Shown here: positions 11,653 through 23,865 of the stretch, in pieces
Position numbering within the stretch: the stretch's first letter is position 1
Layout of the letters: each line of letters begins with the position of its first letter
Notes under the pieces: generated by a model
Told to the model about the DNA's origin: nothing
What the model saw: only the letters and a program-made list of their open reading frames with translations
Database searches by the model: none
Origin: Ditylenchus dipsaci
Taxonomy: Eukaryota; Nematoda; Chromadorea; Rhabditida; Anguinidae
Length of the DNA stretch: 64,000 bases
Direction: 5' to 3'
Assembly (NCBI GenBank): GCA_004194705.1
Contig: SADC01001349.1
Span: 124,001 to 188,000 of the forward strand
Position numbers and translations under genes: made by a program

Positions 11653-14600
11653 ATGGCTGAAGTTGGTGCATCTTACAAACCCGCATTGACTAAGCAACAA
11701 GAAGATGAACTGGGTTAGATATTATTTTTTGCAAAAATTTTAAAGTCTTATAGAGTTTTTCAGTGGCTATCACCAAAAAAATAATGCAGCCTGGAAAAGG
11801 CATCTTAGCAGCTGATGAAAGCACAGGAACTATTGGAAAGCGGTTGACCGCCATTAATTTAGAGAACACGGAGAACAATAGACTTAAGTACAGAGAATTG
11901 CTGTTTACAACTCCTGGTTTTGGCATCAATATAAGGTGAAAAATTGTTTGTTATACCCAATCAGTTGTCTAAAAAAGCACGACTTTTTGTTGACAAACTT
12001 TATAAAAAAATTACTGCGTACAAGAATACTTATTTTAGTCAAAAAAATCAGGGTCATGTAGATAGGGTTTTGGTTTACCCAAAGAGGCTATTAAAAAATT
12101 ACATTTGATCCAAAAAAAATAGTATATAAAGAAATTTAGTTTTTTAAATTTTAATTTATTCAGCGGAGTCATTTTGTACGAAGAAACATTCAAGCAGGTA
12201 TGATTTCTTGATTTAGTAATTTTTATTCATTTATTATTATTATTTTAGAGTGCAAGTAGCGGCAAGAAGTTTGTAGATATAATTAGAGAGCAAGGAGCAG
12301 TACCTGGAATCAAGCTCGACCTTGGGGTACTGAAGAATTTGATTTCTTTTATTATTAAAAAATCAGGTAGTCACTTTGGCTGGAACACTGAATGAAGGGA
12401 CTACTCAAGGTATTTATAACAATAGTCAACCTTTATAAATTTAATTATTTAATGTAGGATTGGACAATTTGGCTAAAAGAGCTGAAGAGTTTAAAAAGGT
12501 GGATGTGATTTCGCTAAGTGGCGCTGTGTAAGTTTTTATTTTCTTGTGGGTTATTTGGATAATTATAAAAGGCAGGGCGATAAATTTTAGGACTAAATGT
12601 TTAGAAAATATAAAACATCATGTATTGACTCCTGCTCCTGGTTAAAAATTCATCTATTTTTGCCAACCATTTTCAAACCAACTTTTGCAGTTAGGCAATA
12701 ATGTGAAAAAAACAATTTTCACTTTATTTCTAAATTAGCTGATAACTTTTGAACACAAATTTTTACTTCAGGGTTACAATTTCGAACCCGAATATCTTTT
12801 AAGCTCTTAAATTGAGAGTATCTACAAAAAGGTGGTGCTTGCCTAGGCGAGCTCTTAAAAAGACGCCGAAAGCCCAATGACCAAGGTACTAATTCAAATC
12901 AGGAGGTGGTGGAATTTTACTTGAGCGAATAGCGTTGAATTATAAAAATAAAAAAAATCTCAATTTAACACTGAAAAAACAATTTTAAGGTGCTAAACAT
13001 TGGTCAACACATTCCATCCCACATTGCACTGCTAGAAAATGCTAATGTTTTAGCAAGGTGAGTCGTTTTTAAAACTACCACGTTGGTCGATAAGTTCTGA
13101 GACTGATTTTTTTATAATTAAATTTGTTGATTTAAAGTGATTTACCAATAGGCATATCATATGCCACAAAAATATCTCGTCTTTTACTTTCTTTTTCATT
13201 CCAACAATTTACTTTTTTATAAGAAACCATATTTCCTCTAATAGCTCCATATGCTCTAATAATAACTCCACGCCCTCTATTTTGAGGACCTATATCTCAG
13301 CCCAGAGAGAATATTTTGCAAAACTGTTTATTGCGTTTTCTTAACTCCCACGAGCTCTACCGATTCCATTTTTTACATTTCAAACTTTCACCGCGAAAAT
13401 GTTGTGATCGACCGAAAATTTTTTTGATTATTGAGGCTTTGGAAAATAACTCTACATGTGGAGCTATTAGAAGAAATACGGTAATTAAAATTTCGGTTCC
13501 GCAATATGGTCAATCCAAATTTTACAAATGAAAATATCCACACTCCCGTCTGCTGCCAATTTTATTATTTACATGGATGAAATTTATTTTAGAACTTTTT
13601 TGTAGCGCAGATCCATAGCTACAAAACATATTTTACAGAACATTTGTTCAATGTAAGCAAATTAAGATATGACCTCATGAAAAAGATCGAGAATAACCAA
13701 AAATAAATTTTTTCCTAACTTTTACATTTTTTTATAAAAAATTAGTATAAAAAATAACAATATGAATTTATCAATAAAGTACAAAATTCAATGTAATAAT
13801 ACTTTGTCTTTTCAAATGCGTACTTATTGAAAAAGAGTAACCTGAAAACTAGAAAATATTTAAAGTAAGATACAGTCAAACCCCGATAGAGTGTGTTCCC
13901 GCGGACCAGATTAAATCTACACTGTATCGAGGGTATGGTCTAAGCCATTTCTTAATACAAGCCAAATTTGAAAAAAAAATTATATACACTATATCGGGGG
14001 CACACTATATCAGAGTTTGACTGTAGTAATTAAGAAAAACCCGTATTTTGAACTATGCATATTTAGATACGCTTCTATCTGTCAGCAAAATGGTCTAGTT
14101 CCAATTGTAGAGCCAGAAGTGCTATGTGATGGGGACCATGACCTGTCTCGATGCCAAAAGGTGCCTTTTTGTGGTTTTCAGATTAGCTCATCTATACATT
14201 ATTTTGATTTGTAGGTGACAGAACTGACTTTGGCCTATACCTACAAGGCTTTGGCCGATCACCACGTCTTTTTGGAAGGGGTTTGTCATTTTCCCACAAA
14301 TATACAAAAATAATTTTGTTTTGTTGCAATTACAGACCTTGCTCAAGCCTAACATGGTAACTCCTGGTCAGTCCTGCCCGAAAAAGTCACTCCGGAAGAG
14401 ATCGGTGTAGCAACCGTGACTGCTCTTCGACGAGGAGTGCCAGCAGCTGTTCCCGGTCAGAAACTTTCTGCGACGAATTTACAAATTTCTCGAAATGAAA
14501 TTTTCAGGCATAGTTTTTCTCTCAGGAGGCCAATCAGAGATTGAAGCCACCAAAAATTTGAATGCTATCAACCAAGCCCAACTTCTTAAGCCATGGGTCT

Positions 14601-15095
14601 TGAGCTTTAGCTTTGGACGGGCTTTGCAAGCTAGTGTGTAAGTACATCATTTATTTTTTTTATTAAAATTAAAGCCGAGTTTTCAAAACACACAAAAACA
14701 TAAAAGCTGTGGTTAAAACCCCGTTCCATTTTCCACATCAATCTGCTAAGCTATTTTGGAATTTGGTGCTTTAATTCGTGTATGGTACTAAAAGTGCGAT
14801 CTAACTTCTAAAAAATGCGATTTTCACTATATTTGAATAAGTAAAAACAGATTCTCAAAAATAGAGTCCACTTTTATAAACTGATGTATAAAAATTTAGT
14901 CTGAAAGCTTGGGGTGGCAAAGACGAGAACATTAAAAAAGCTCAGCAGACCCTTCTTCACCGAGCTAAGGCTAATGGAGATGCTCAACTAGGAAAATATG
15001 CAGGAGAAGACGCCGCTGCTGAAGCTGCTCAATCTCTTTTGTTGCCAATCATTCTTACTAAAAAAACAGAATACAGCTACAACCAAATTATTTGA
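11653..15095 (+). CDS. ALDO: Class I fructose-bisphosphate aldolase, 12 exons
   Basis: Cytosolic glycolytic enzyme that reversibly cleaves fructose-1,6-bisphosphate to DHAP and glyceraldehyde-3-phosphate. Exons: 11653-11713, 11764-11935, 12164-12197, 12249-12326, 12367-12409, 12458-12527, 12990-13057, 14067-14160, 14215-14280, 14336-14455, 14508-14638, 14900-15095. Visible family motifs are [18 protein letters not shown] (catalytic Lys and Arg), [20 protein letters not shown] (Schiff-base Lys) and FLSGGQSE. Two one-base slips occur at A runs (about 12494-12498, just before FAKWRC, and about 14384-14388, after PGQSC). Because the motif downstream is perfect, I take both as sequence errors. The protein is about 360 residues, as expected. 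It ends SYNQII, without the C-terminal Tyr of vertebrate aldolases. Introns hold MITEs at 13225 and 13873. Confidence 0.95.
13225..13482. mobile_element. CCGTATT MITE, decayed left end
   Basis: Right end 'gaagaaatacgg' followed by TA; left end 'ccatatttcctctaatagctcc' pairs with it. Same terminal family as 18696-18844 and 53053-53293. Lies in aldolase intron 7. Confidence 0.65.
13873..14023. mobile_element. TA-flanked CAGTC MITE
   Basis: Ends CAGTCAAACCCCGATAGAG and the complement of its first part, flanked by TA on both sides. Lies 43 bp upstream of aldolase exon 8. Confidence 0.8.
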
Positions 15096-15111
15096 TTCTA
15101 TATCGCTTTAG

Positions 15112-15117
15112 AATAAA
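15112..15117 (+). terminator. Aldolase polyadenylation signal AATAAA
   Basis: AATAAA 17 bp after the aldolase stop codon. Confidence 0.55.
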
Positions 15118-15304
15118 GCTCAAAATATATTTCTTGTAGAACAATTCATTTGGTGCTATTTGATTACGAATAAAATTTACTTTGTATTACAAGGTTAAAT
15201 TCTTTTAAATTCTAACACCGGATTCGTGCTCAGCGTGGTCAATTTACAAACTGCCTCAACATCAGAAAGTCGCCTTTAAAAAACTTCAAAACTTACTAAT
15301 TTTA

Positions 15305-15351
15305 CAGTCTAACTTCTCTATAAATTAAACCTGGGCAGAGAAGGTTGACTG
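15305..15351. mobile_element. Minimal 47-bp CAGTC element
   Basis: Only the two ends remain: CAGTCTAACTTCTCT and, reversed, CAGTCAACCTTCTCT, between TA dinucleotides. Probably an internal deletion derivative. Confidence 0.6.
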
Positions 15352-16235
15352 TACTAGTAAAATTTAATTGATCATTAAATCTCATTTTTTTGTTGAACAT
15401 TTTTAAACAATTAATTTTTTAGTATTTTTAATTATTGTGGATATTGTATATTTTTTTATAAAACTGTTCCTTAAATTAATAGCTCAACGTCATATTTCAA
15501 ATTCCTGTCGAGACAACAAACATTTTAAGCATCGAATTTTTTTTATAAATTCAACATTTTAGTAACAGTTGTCTTGATAAGAATTTTAAATAAAACAATT
15601 TGGCGCTGCTGGTATATAACCAACCAGCCGACAACCCCCCCCCCCCCCAAAAAAAATTACTGGAATATAAAAATTTAAACTTCTTCTTCAATTCGACAAA
15701 AAAATCTAAAAACACCACAGTATTCGAATGGGAAATTTTGTCTTTGAAGAAACAAAAATCACACATGAGGAATACTGCTTTTATCAATGCGAAAACAAAA
15801 AATTTGTTCATAATTTTCTTTATTTAGAATTCCGTGTACAAATATAATTTTAACTCTTAAAACGTCTTAACAATTTTTTAAATCTAAATTCAAGTTTTAA
15901 ACATGAAATAAGGCAAAATAAAAGAGTACCTGAATGTTCAAATATTTTACAACAACCAAAGATTTTTTTATAAATATGTGCAGGACAGTCAACGTGGCAA
16001 GAGTCGTAATCTAACCTAATCTCGTTTTTGAGAGTAAAGAAGTGAATCGAAGGTCATATATTCATGTTTTTTGACACAGAAAACTAGATTTATACTACAA
16101 GCTTACAAAAGCAATCCCAATTAAAAAAATTTCTTTCCCTTCATACACTCATGAAAATTTCGCTGGTTATGGGAGAAGCTGGATTTTTAATAACTTTTTT
16201 ACATCAATTCACAACAAAATACAATTTAGATATCA

Positions 16236-19200
16236 CTAAAGAAGCTCTGGTTTAGTCTGGTTTAGCTCATCACCGGATTTTGGCTTTGAAGTGAAAACAT
16301 TTGTATAAACACTTTCTTGCTTTCTGACCGCAAATATGTCTATACCTTCCTTTTCTTCAGAGTTATTAGCAACTATAGAGCCTAGTTTCTGTTCAATGCA
16401 TTCAGGGCACCTTTTGTTAATGGAAGCCAATCGTCGCATATCTCTTCTTTTGTCCCATTGACCTTCTTGTGTTGGTGTTGTGGAAGGAGAAAACTACTGC
16501 TACTACCATAGCCTTCCAGTTTGTAGGAAGATCCAGGAGGTATGGCCAGAGAGCTGTTGCTAGCTGACTTCTCAATGGTAAATGAACTTCTGGTAAGGGA
16601 TTCTTCCAGGCATTTAGTGTGCAAGGCATGTCCACATCCGAATAAACGTACTTCTCCGGGACTTATAGTAGTAGACGGGCTGTTTAAGGTCGGTAAAGTG
16701 ATTGCACTGTTTTTGTCGTAGATTATGGCATCTCTAAGGTAGTAATTAATTATACTTTTTTTATTTTTTAAATATTTTTAATCTGCAGATGCCGTATTTT
16801 CTCTAATTTGATCCCCACTCCTGATTGAAATTTGTGTTTTTGGCGTTGTGTATTCTCAATTTTTTTATGACTTGTCTTAAGACGCATTCACAATGAGGAG
16901 GCTGTTTGCGGATGCTAAAAAAGTACTCACAAAGAATCTCGGAAACAGAATCATAGTTTTTTTTACTTTTTTCCCAAAATTATTTAGTTGGTGCGCTTTT
17001 TTTTTGCCTAGTTGCTTTTTAGTTGCTGAAATCATATAGAGGTTTAGGGCTACCAAATAAGCTATTGACTTAGTAAATATTGCTTCAAAAATTCAGATAG
17101 AATTTTAAGAACCCGCGAAAGAATCCTAACTAGAATTCCAGTGTGTGTTCTTGAGTGTATTCTTTTTTTATCTCAATTTTCAAACAACATCTATCTTATT
17201 AATAGCTCATCTTATAGCCCTGAATCTTAGTTACAAGATGGCACCAACAGAAAAATTTTTGAAAATTAAAAAAGCGTTATGGCTATTTCCGAGTGTGAAA
17301 TCTGGTCAAGCATCCGCAAACAGCCTCCTCATTGTGAATTTGGGAAATTATCAAAAATGCGTAGATATTTTTCACCCAATCGGACTAAAAAAACTTACTT
17401 TTTTTCAACACAAAATGTTTCAAAACGGACTTCTGCGACAACTGGCTTTATTCGTCTTTTAAACAGGTTAACCACATCTAGTGCTCCAACATTATGTGAA
17501 TCCTTAAGCAGTTTGACTTGCAGCTCAGAATCTTAAAATAATGTATGTTAAAAACACGCAAAAACACACGAATAACCTCTTAAATTTTGATGACTGATTT
17601 TTCAGACCACTTGGAATTTCCATGTCCTCGGGGATCTAAGTTCATATATTTAATTAAATTACTTTTTTACTGTCATATTATAAATTCCAACTTTTTCCAC
17701 AACACTCAGTGGGTCAACAAAAGAACATGCAGAACTGGCCAGTAGTTTAGAAATGTGATCAGGCCTCAACATGCCAGCTCAATCAACCTGTTCCACAACC
17801 TTTTATCTGAGTGATCAGTGCAGAAGTCGACGGCATATTCTATTCTGCCAAGCTTTTGGACAATTACATCCAGAGCTTCCATTCGATTTCCACTCCTGCC
17901 AAGCAAATAGACTGCCTGAAAATTTAATTATGCTCTGTAAAAAGAATTCTATCTCAAAGTTGAGCATAGTAGGCTTTCTGCTACCAGTTTATTATGATGA
18001 AAAAATACAACTAACCTCCTCGACAAACTGTTTTCTCTTGCATATGTCCAGAGCCAAATCCAGTTGGTAGTTCTCACATCTCTTTAAAAAAGGTAGCAGT
18101 TTCGATCTATCATGATCTGCATACAGCCGTATCAACATGTCCGAGTATCTTCTAATCTCTACATCATCTTTTTTCCCACCCATTTCCATGCTTTGTTTTC
18201 TCAAATTCAGCAGCTGGTTTAAGTAAGCCATCTAAAACAACTTAAACCATACTTGAGATCGATAAGTAAACTTAAAATCCCGACCTGTAACCTGGGTTGC
18301 TTGCTGAGTTGAGTGACCACATCACTAGCTGGGATGGAGTCTCTATTGCTGAGCAGGAGTCTAACAGCCAGATCAGTGTTGACCTCCATGAGTTCCACAA
18401 TCTTGTCTTTGACCAAATTGAACAAGTTGTACTGGTCAATCACTCGGAAAACCACCTGATCTTTAAGCAGCATGTACACAGTTACTGCTTTATCGAATTG
18501 TCTAGCATATACAAACAAGTGGGCTAGCGACTGATACAGATTGGTCAGGTCTTCTTTGGTGATTGAAGGAAACGGTGAACTATTAGATTTAGTTGAATCT
18601 GAACTTCTGGAATTGTCATCTGCTATCCTTCGGATGGTTTTGTCAATAAGGCCACCTTAAAAAAGGTCAATTTTTTAGTTTAATAATACAGGCTACCGTA
18701 TTTTCTCTATTAAACGCCCGGGGTGTTAATTGTTCAGCCCAACAATTTTTTGAAATTGTTAATCGAAAATAGCTTTGACCCTGAAAACCTAGTCGAAAAG
18801 GGGGCGTTTTGTTAGAAAGGAGGCGTTTAATAGAGAAAGTACGGTATAGATGTTCACTCACCGACTCTGTAAAGATCGGAATTCCACTGCAAACAAGCGT
18901 TTTGAACAGATTGGTTCTAGCATACAAAGCAGCAGTAAGTATAGCTTCATAGCACTCAGGTTCCAGTTTAGGCTCTTTGGTAGGTATGACAGGCACTAGT
19001 TTGAGTATTTGATGGTGTTTTTCAAATTCATCTACATATATTTCCCACTCCTCCTTGTGACGGGCACAAATCTATAAATTTTTTATGAAGTCGTGGAACA
19101 AGTCGCTTTTAACAAATGTTATATATTATACCTTGGGCAAATAACTGGCTGCAGCTTCAAAGTCGCCTTGTTCAATCAGATGATCAATCAGTTTTTTGCC

Positions 19201-22200
19201 CACTTCTAAAACACTAGTCTCTTGCAGGAAGTCTTTGTTTCTCATAGCACACTCCACAGCGTCTGCATAGAGACCATTTTCCAGGAACCAGGACACTCTG
19301 TTATCTATTGAACATGGGTGCGCCTAAAGAAAAAAATATTATTTTGCAAAAATCGCCCAATTTCGAAACTAACTTCAATCAATTCTCTGGTGCCCATTAA
19401 GAAAAACATGTTGTCCCTGGGAAGTGCTGCCAACAAAAACCTGTTGAGGTATTTAGGCTCAGCATGCCTCATTTCAATAGCATCTTCAGCCATTAGTTGG
19501 TAGTCATTCATTGCTGGAGGAGACAGACTGCTAGAACCAGGGGTGGGCAGTCTTGGAATTGGTCTAATGATGAGCAGTTGAGCAGAAGTCTTGTGTTGGT
19601 GGTTGGACTGAGTTTCTGAGCTGGTCAGATTGAGCAGCATTGCTGTTGTGGCTGTAGTCAACACTGAACTTGTCGAAACAGATGACTGAAAGCAGAAGTT
19701 AGGTTTGAAAATCAAATTTTCATAGTTTTTCCAGTTTGGGTTCCAATAAAAATTCTAAAAAAAATCACCATAGAATCAAATGGTATGCCATTGTGTTCAT
19801 CTGTCTCATTGCTTGTCACTTTTATACCAAACGCTATGATTTCACGCCACTTCTTCGCTGTAGATCCTGCATTCGCTGACCCGTTTGCAGTGCCAGAAAG
19901 CTGAGAATTGTTGTAAGGGTCCAAACTAGTTGTCCATTGGTCTTGAGCACCGGGCAGAGTGTAGGAAATACCAGCCACAAAGAAGTCCTGCAAAATCCAC
20001 CTATGCAGAATCTGCCCATATTTTCGGACAGGTAGGCTGGTATTTGGCCGAACAGATGGACTCTAAATATATTTTTAACACCCTTAATGACTTTTAAAAG
20101 AAGTTTACTGTTTTAGAGTGGGGCGCAGCAGAAATACCACATATACAAATGGTATTTGCCCATCCTATTGCAAGTGTTTCTTGTTAAGCCAAGTGTGTCT
20201 GGTGGAACTTGGTTGAATAGTATTTCTCTATTTTATGCAAAGGTTGGATGAGAGTGATCATCTGGCGCTGAGCACTGAAAAAGCATATTTAGTCCAGTCC
20301 CCTTTTTAGGGGCCGCTATTAAGTTGACTCGAGTTTTTTTGTGAATTATGCAAACTGCTGACAAAATCAACATTTTTCATATCTTATGTAAATATCTTTC
20401 AATAATATTAACTTTCAGCTCGATTGTCCTCCTAAATGTGGTCAAAACTACTCTTAGTTGCTTATAAATGACCAAAACGTGGTGAATGGTGACAATTTTT
20501 TCAGTGTTCTGCTCAAAATGATCGGATTAGCATTTAGAATACTGTTAACTTAGATGGTTTCGAAAAAGGAACCAACCTGTCATATATTTTGTGCCTGTCT
20601 CATTAGTGAAAGCAATATAAGGGCCCTGCCAAGATATAGCACTAATCCAGCCTTCCTCCTCTTTTTTCGACTGAAACAGCATTTTTTCTTTTCTCAGCCC
20701 AAAGAAATTTCTTTCATACAACACCAGATCCCTGCTGCCAACAACAAAACGTTGGCCTGAATCTTGCCGGGAGAAATCTTGTGATATGCAAACTGATTTG
20801 GCTGGTTGGTTAGTAGAGCGAAGGTCGACATTTTGGTTGTACTCATCGGAACCGATACCGAAGATGGACACATGGAAGTCGTTCGCACAGCTGACAAAGT
20901 AGTTGCCAGGTTGGTCTATGGAAATGCACGAGACTGCACATTTGTGGTGTCGGGCTGTCTAAATTTTTCAGTCGCAATAAAATCTCTTGACTCAAAAAAA
21001 TTATTCCGAACTTTAAAATAGATTAATTAATTTTATCAGATCAGTCCCTGACTTAAAAAAGTTGAAAAAGGACGTAATTTGATTTTTTGACTATATTTAC
21101 CCACAAAAAAACGGGTACGCGACAATTCACGCCCGGGACGATTCACGCCCGGGACAATTCACGCCCGGGACAATTCACGCCCCTAGATAATTCACATTAA
21201 GTAACTTTATTTATTTACTTTTCTATTTATCAAACCGTCTAAATCACCCAGAATCGGGGTAATGAGGGTAGCTACACACCCTGAAGGGTTTAGTTATTTA
21301 GTTAACTCTGACTCGCACCCTCACTCTCACCCAACAGGAAAAAGACACTTTCAGTGAAGATTTCGCAGGAATTTTAATTTTTGAGTCTGAACCAACCTAA
21401 TCAAGTGGTCGTCCACTTAGATCAAAAATTTTTTTTTATTTTTCGGGTTCCAAACTTGCTTTCTGGACTAATTCGGGCATGCTGAAGATGGTTTGATAGT
21501 GGGTAAATGCCGTTTGAAGGGTATTTTTGAGTTTTGGTAAAATCAATTGTACTCGAATACCCGAAAAACATCAAACAAAACCTTATTTTACTATTATCAA
21601 AGCATCTTCAGCATGTCCGAATTAATATAGAAAACAGGTTTTGGAACATGAAAAACGTAAAAAAATTTTGCTCCAAGTGGTCGACCACTTGGTTTTGTTG
21701 TACTCAAATAGTCGTACCCAGGTTGGGGAACTTAGGTAGTGTAGTGATACCGGGGTAGTAATATTTGGTCTTGTAAAGAACTTTTAAAAGTTAGAATTTT
21801 TCTATGATCCAACCTCAATTCTACTGAATAACCCATGCATCAACAAAACCAAGTGGTCGTCCACTTGGAGCAAAAAATTTTTACGTTTTCATGTTAAAAT
21901 AGTGCGCAGGTTCGATCCCACGTAGTGGCGCGCAATTTTGTTTGGCTTGTTTGGCCAGTTCTAGGGGGGATTAGACTTTTTTAACGTCAGATTCTGAATC
22001 ACAGACCCAAATTACCCCTAGAACTGGTCAAACAAGTCAATAAATAGTATGTCACCACTTGGATCGAACCTGCAACACTATTTGGGCCAAAAACGCGAAT
22101 GCTTACGCACTGCGCCATGTAGCCTAGATGTTGAATCCTTAATTGCTTTTCCCCTCTTTTAACACCACCGGAATTCGAACCTGTAACCTATTAGCGCATC

Positions 22201-23011
22201 AATTTAACAGACATCATTAACCAGGATATAAATTTAGCGCCGAGAATTATCTAGGGGCGTGAATTATATAGGGGCGTGAATTGTCCTGGGGCGTGAATCG
22301 TCCGGGGCGTGAATTGTCCCGGGCGTGAATTCCCGGGCGTGAATTGTCCCGGGCGTGAATCGTCCCGGGCGTGAATTGTCCTGGACGTGAATTGTCCGTG
22401 TACCAAAAAAAACTCATGTTGGTATCGTCGCGATGTGGGAAAACCTTCTTTCTATATTGATTGAAAAATATTCTTTGACATAAATGGCTAGTCCCAAATT
22501 TTTTGAGGTAACAGTTAGTTTGAAAGTCAACCATAACCATATTCTTAAAATATATTTGGCCGCTCGGTATTTGTACGCAACATCTTTCATTCGTAGTTTC
22601 AAACATATTAAAAAATTGCTTACAAACTCCATATGTGTATTTCCCATGTGATCGAAGAGATATATTCTCCCTGAAAGTCCTCCGATGGCGATAAACTTGT
22701 CGTGAACAGCGATGCATGAAGCTGGATCTCCTTCTAGTATCTAAACAAGCGTAAATCATTGAAAAAGTACAATTGTAATTTACCCTAGAAACATCATTCA
22801 AAATTCGACTGTATTTAAACCTGGGCTCTATCAGAACTTCCTCCTCTTCGTCGTCTTGCTCTAACTCTTGTTGCAAAGTTAGTGTTGTGTCAGCAGAAAG
22901 TTTCGTCCTCTCAGCTTCTCTTAAGGATAGATCTAGTTGGTTGGAAACAGATGTGGAGGGAGAGTCTGGGCATAGCTGATCTTCTACTGTACTCCTGCTG
23001 ATATTGTTCAT
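16236..23011 (-). CDS. VPS41: VPS41, HOPS tethering complex subunit, ~13 exons
   Basis: HOPS subunit that bridges Rab7/Arl8-type membranes to SNAREs for late endosome-lysosome fusion. Start ATG at 23011. Exon 1 (22784-23011) has the acidic N-terminus ending FKYSRILNDVSR, then a 43-bp intron and the first beta-propeller exon (22624-22740: DPASCIAVHDKFIAIGG). Further propeller exons lie near 20575-20958 (CAVSCISIDQPGNYFVSC), 20060-20270, 19760-20045 and 19320-19690. The helical CHC/clathrin-repeat region follows at 19131-19324, 18860-19072, 18290-18660 (DKIVELMEV), 17990-18231 (YADHDRSKLLPFL) and 17770-17917 (GNRMEALDVIVQKL), then short exons near 17600-17640 and 17455-17535. The last exon carries a RING-H2-like CGHALHTKC and a final RCPEC. 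One-base slips occur near 20190, 17770 and 16440. The RING is split by a Ser-rich insert longer than in vertebrates. Confidence 0.9.
16860..17370. repeat. Diverged palindrome in the last VPS41 intron
   Basis: 'cacaatgaggaggctgtttg' near 16890 recurs inverted near 17315, with weaker pairing outwards. A third fragment lies near 925-950. Outer ends are not defined. Confidence 0.6.
18696..18844. mobile_element. TA-flanked CCGTATT MITE
   Basis: Ends CCGTATTTTCTCTATTAAAC and its complement with one or two changes, flanked by TA at 18694-18695 and 18845-18846. It lies in a VPS41 intron only ~16 bp from an exon. Confidence 0.85.
21113..22404. mobile_element. Foldback element A: minisatellite arms, in a VPS41 intron
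   Basis: The arms (21113-21190 and about 22237-22404) are inverted tandem arrays of a ~15-16 bp unit, consensus 'gacaattcacgcccgg'. The tips are GGGTACGCGACAATTCAC on the left and GGTACACGGACAATTCAC on the right, reversed. Left flank AAAAAAAC, right flank A-run plus C, so an 8-bp target duplication is likely but blurred by a homopolymer. The interior contains a nested palindrome (21402-21697) with AAGTGGTCGWCCACTT motifs and a tRNA-like palindrome (21895-22135). No transposase is visible. Confidence 0.75.
21895..22135. repeat. tRNA-like palindrome, copy 1
   Basis: A B-box GGTTCGATCCC at 21909-21919 on the + strand is mirrored by 'gatcgaacc' at 22062-22070. An A-box-like TGGCGCAGTGCG is read on the - strand at 22107-22118. 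The centre pairs through 'cagttctaggggg' and its complement. The left A-box is missing. Not a functional tRNA. Confidence 0.7.
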
Positions 23012-23039
23012 CTGATTTTAAGTGAGAAATGGAGGCAGT

Positions 23040-23865
23040 ATCTTAATTTTTTAATAGAATACATGAAACGATATACTAAGTTTATTTCCAACAATTGGAT
23101 CTCAATATTTTCTTGTTAACACAGAAACCCGCTTCCCCAAACGTTGTTTAGAAATTCTTTGAGTTCAACTTTTCAAGCTACTTGTCTGATAAAGTAACGA
23201 AAGGCAATTATTGAGTAATAAAAAAACTGTTAGACGGGTAATTTTTTCTGTTGAATTTATGATTGAATTTGTTGAATAAAAGTCTGAGGGCAATTTTTTT
23301 AAATGCAATTTTTTGCAACACTTTCACAAAAGATTCAAAGGGGGAGACTTCTACGGCTACTTTTTGACATAGACCTCTGCTACACTTCACATAGTTTTTT
23401 TCATACATTTTTTTTCTTACCTCAGATGTTTTCACACCTTTGTGGTTAAGGTTTTCTCTATCGATTGAATGGAAATCACACCATCCTCACACTACAAACC
23501 GTGGTTTTTTACCTAGGTATTATAGAAGGTTTTTTACCTCACACTTGGTATAGTTTCCTTGAAAAATATTTTCGACTTAGGTGTTTGACCACTCAATCGA
23601 TAAAAGAGATCTCAGCTACAAAACGGTGTGAAACATCTAAGATAAGAAAACAATTCCAAAAAAATAATGGTATAAAACATAGTGTAACGCTAAGTTTTTC
23701 TTGCAATCTCTTTTCAAAATTGTACAACAAGCTAAATGTAAAAAGCATCTCGTGGTGGTACTACACATTTGAAGCCCATTGCTAACTAGATAAGATAAAG
23801 CAATATATATTTATTCTTATATAACAAACACAATTTAAAAAAATCTGAGATAATAAATTTTATCT
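23040..23865. other. Intergenic VPS41-UVRAG with old foldback
   Basis: About 23325-23665 is a decayed relative of 24504-24926 (shared 'gagacttytacggctac' and 'cggtgtgaaa'). No exon recognised. The VPS41 promoter should be in the first few hundred bases. Confidence 0.5.

Larger units (their letters stand above)
15096..16235. other. Intergenic between convergent aldolase and VPS41
   Basis: No exon recognised. Holds a 47-bp remnant with both CAGTC ends (15305-15351, TA on each side) and a C tract (about 15636-15650). The rest is featureless AT-rich sequence including the 3' flanks of both genes. Confidence 0.55.

Noticed and set aside
15636..15650. C tract as a GRCGCTACT-family marker
   Set aside because: No CGCTACT tip or duplication nearby.
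17145..17536. Two overlapping + strand frames
   Set aside because: They lie in the palindrome and antisense to VPS41 exons.
22247..22620. Continuation of the VPS41 first-exon frame through the minisatellite, giving an Arg/Pro/Gly-rich tail
   Set aside because: The tail is merely the translated 'gggcgtgaattgtcc' array of foldback A; clean splice sites at 22783/22741 and 22623 remove it.
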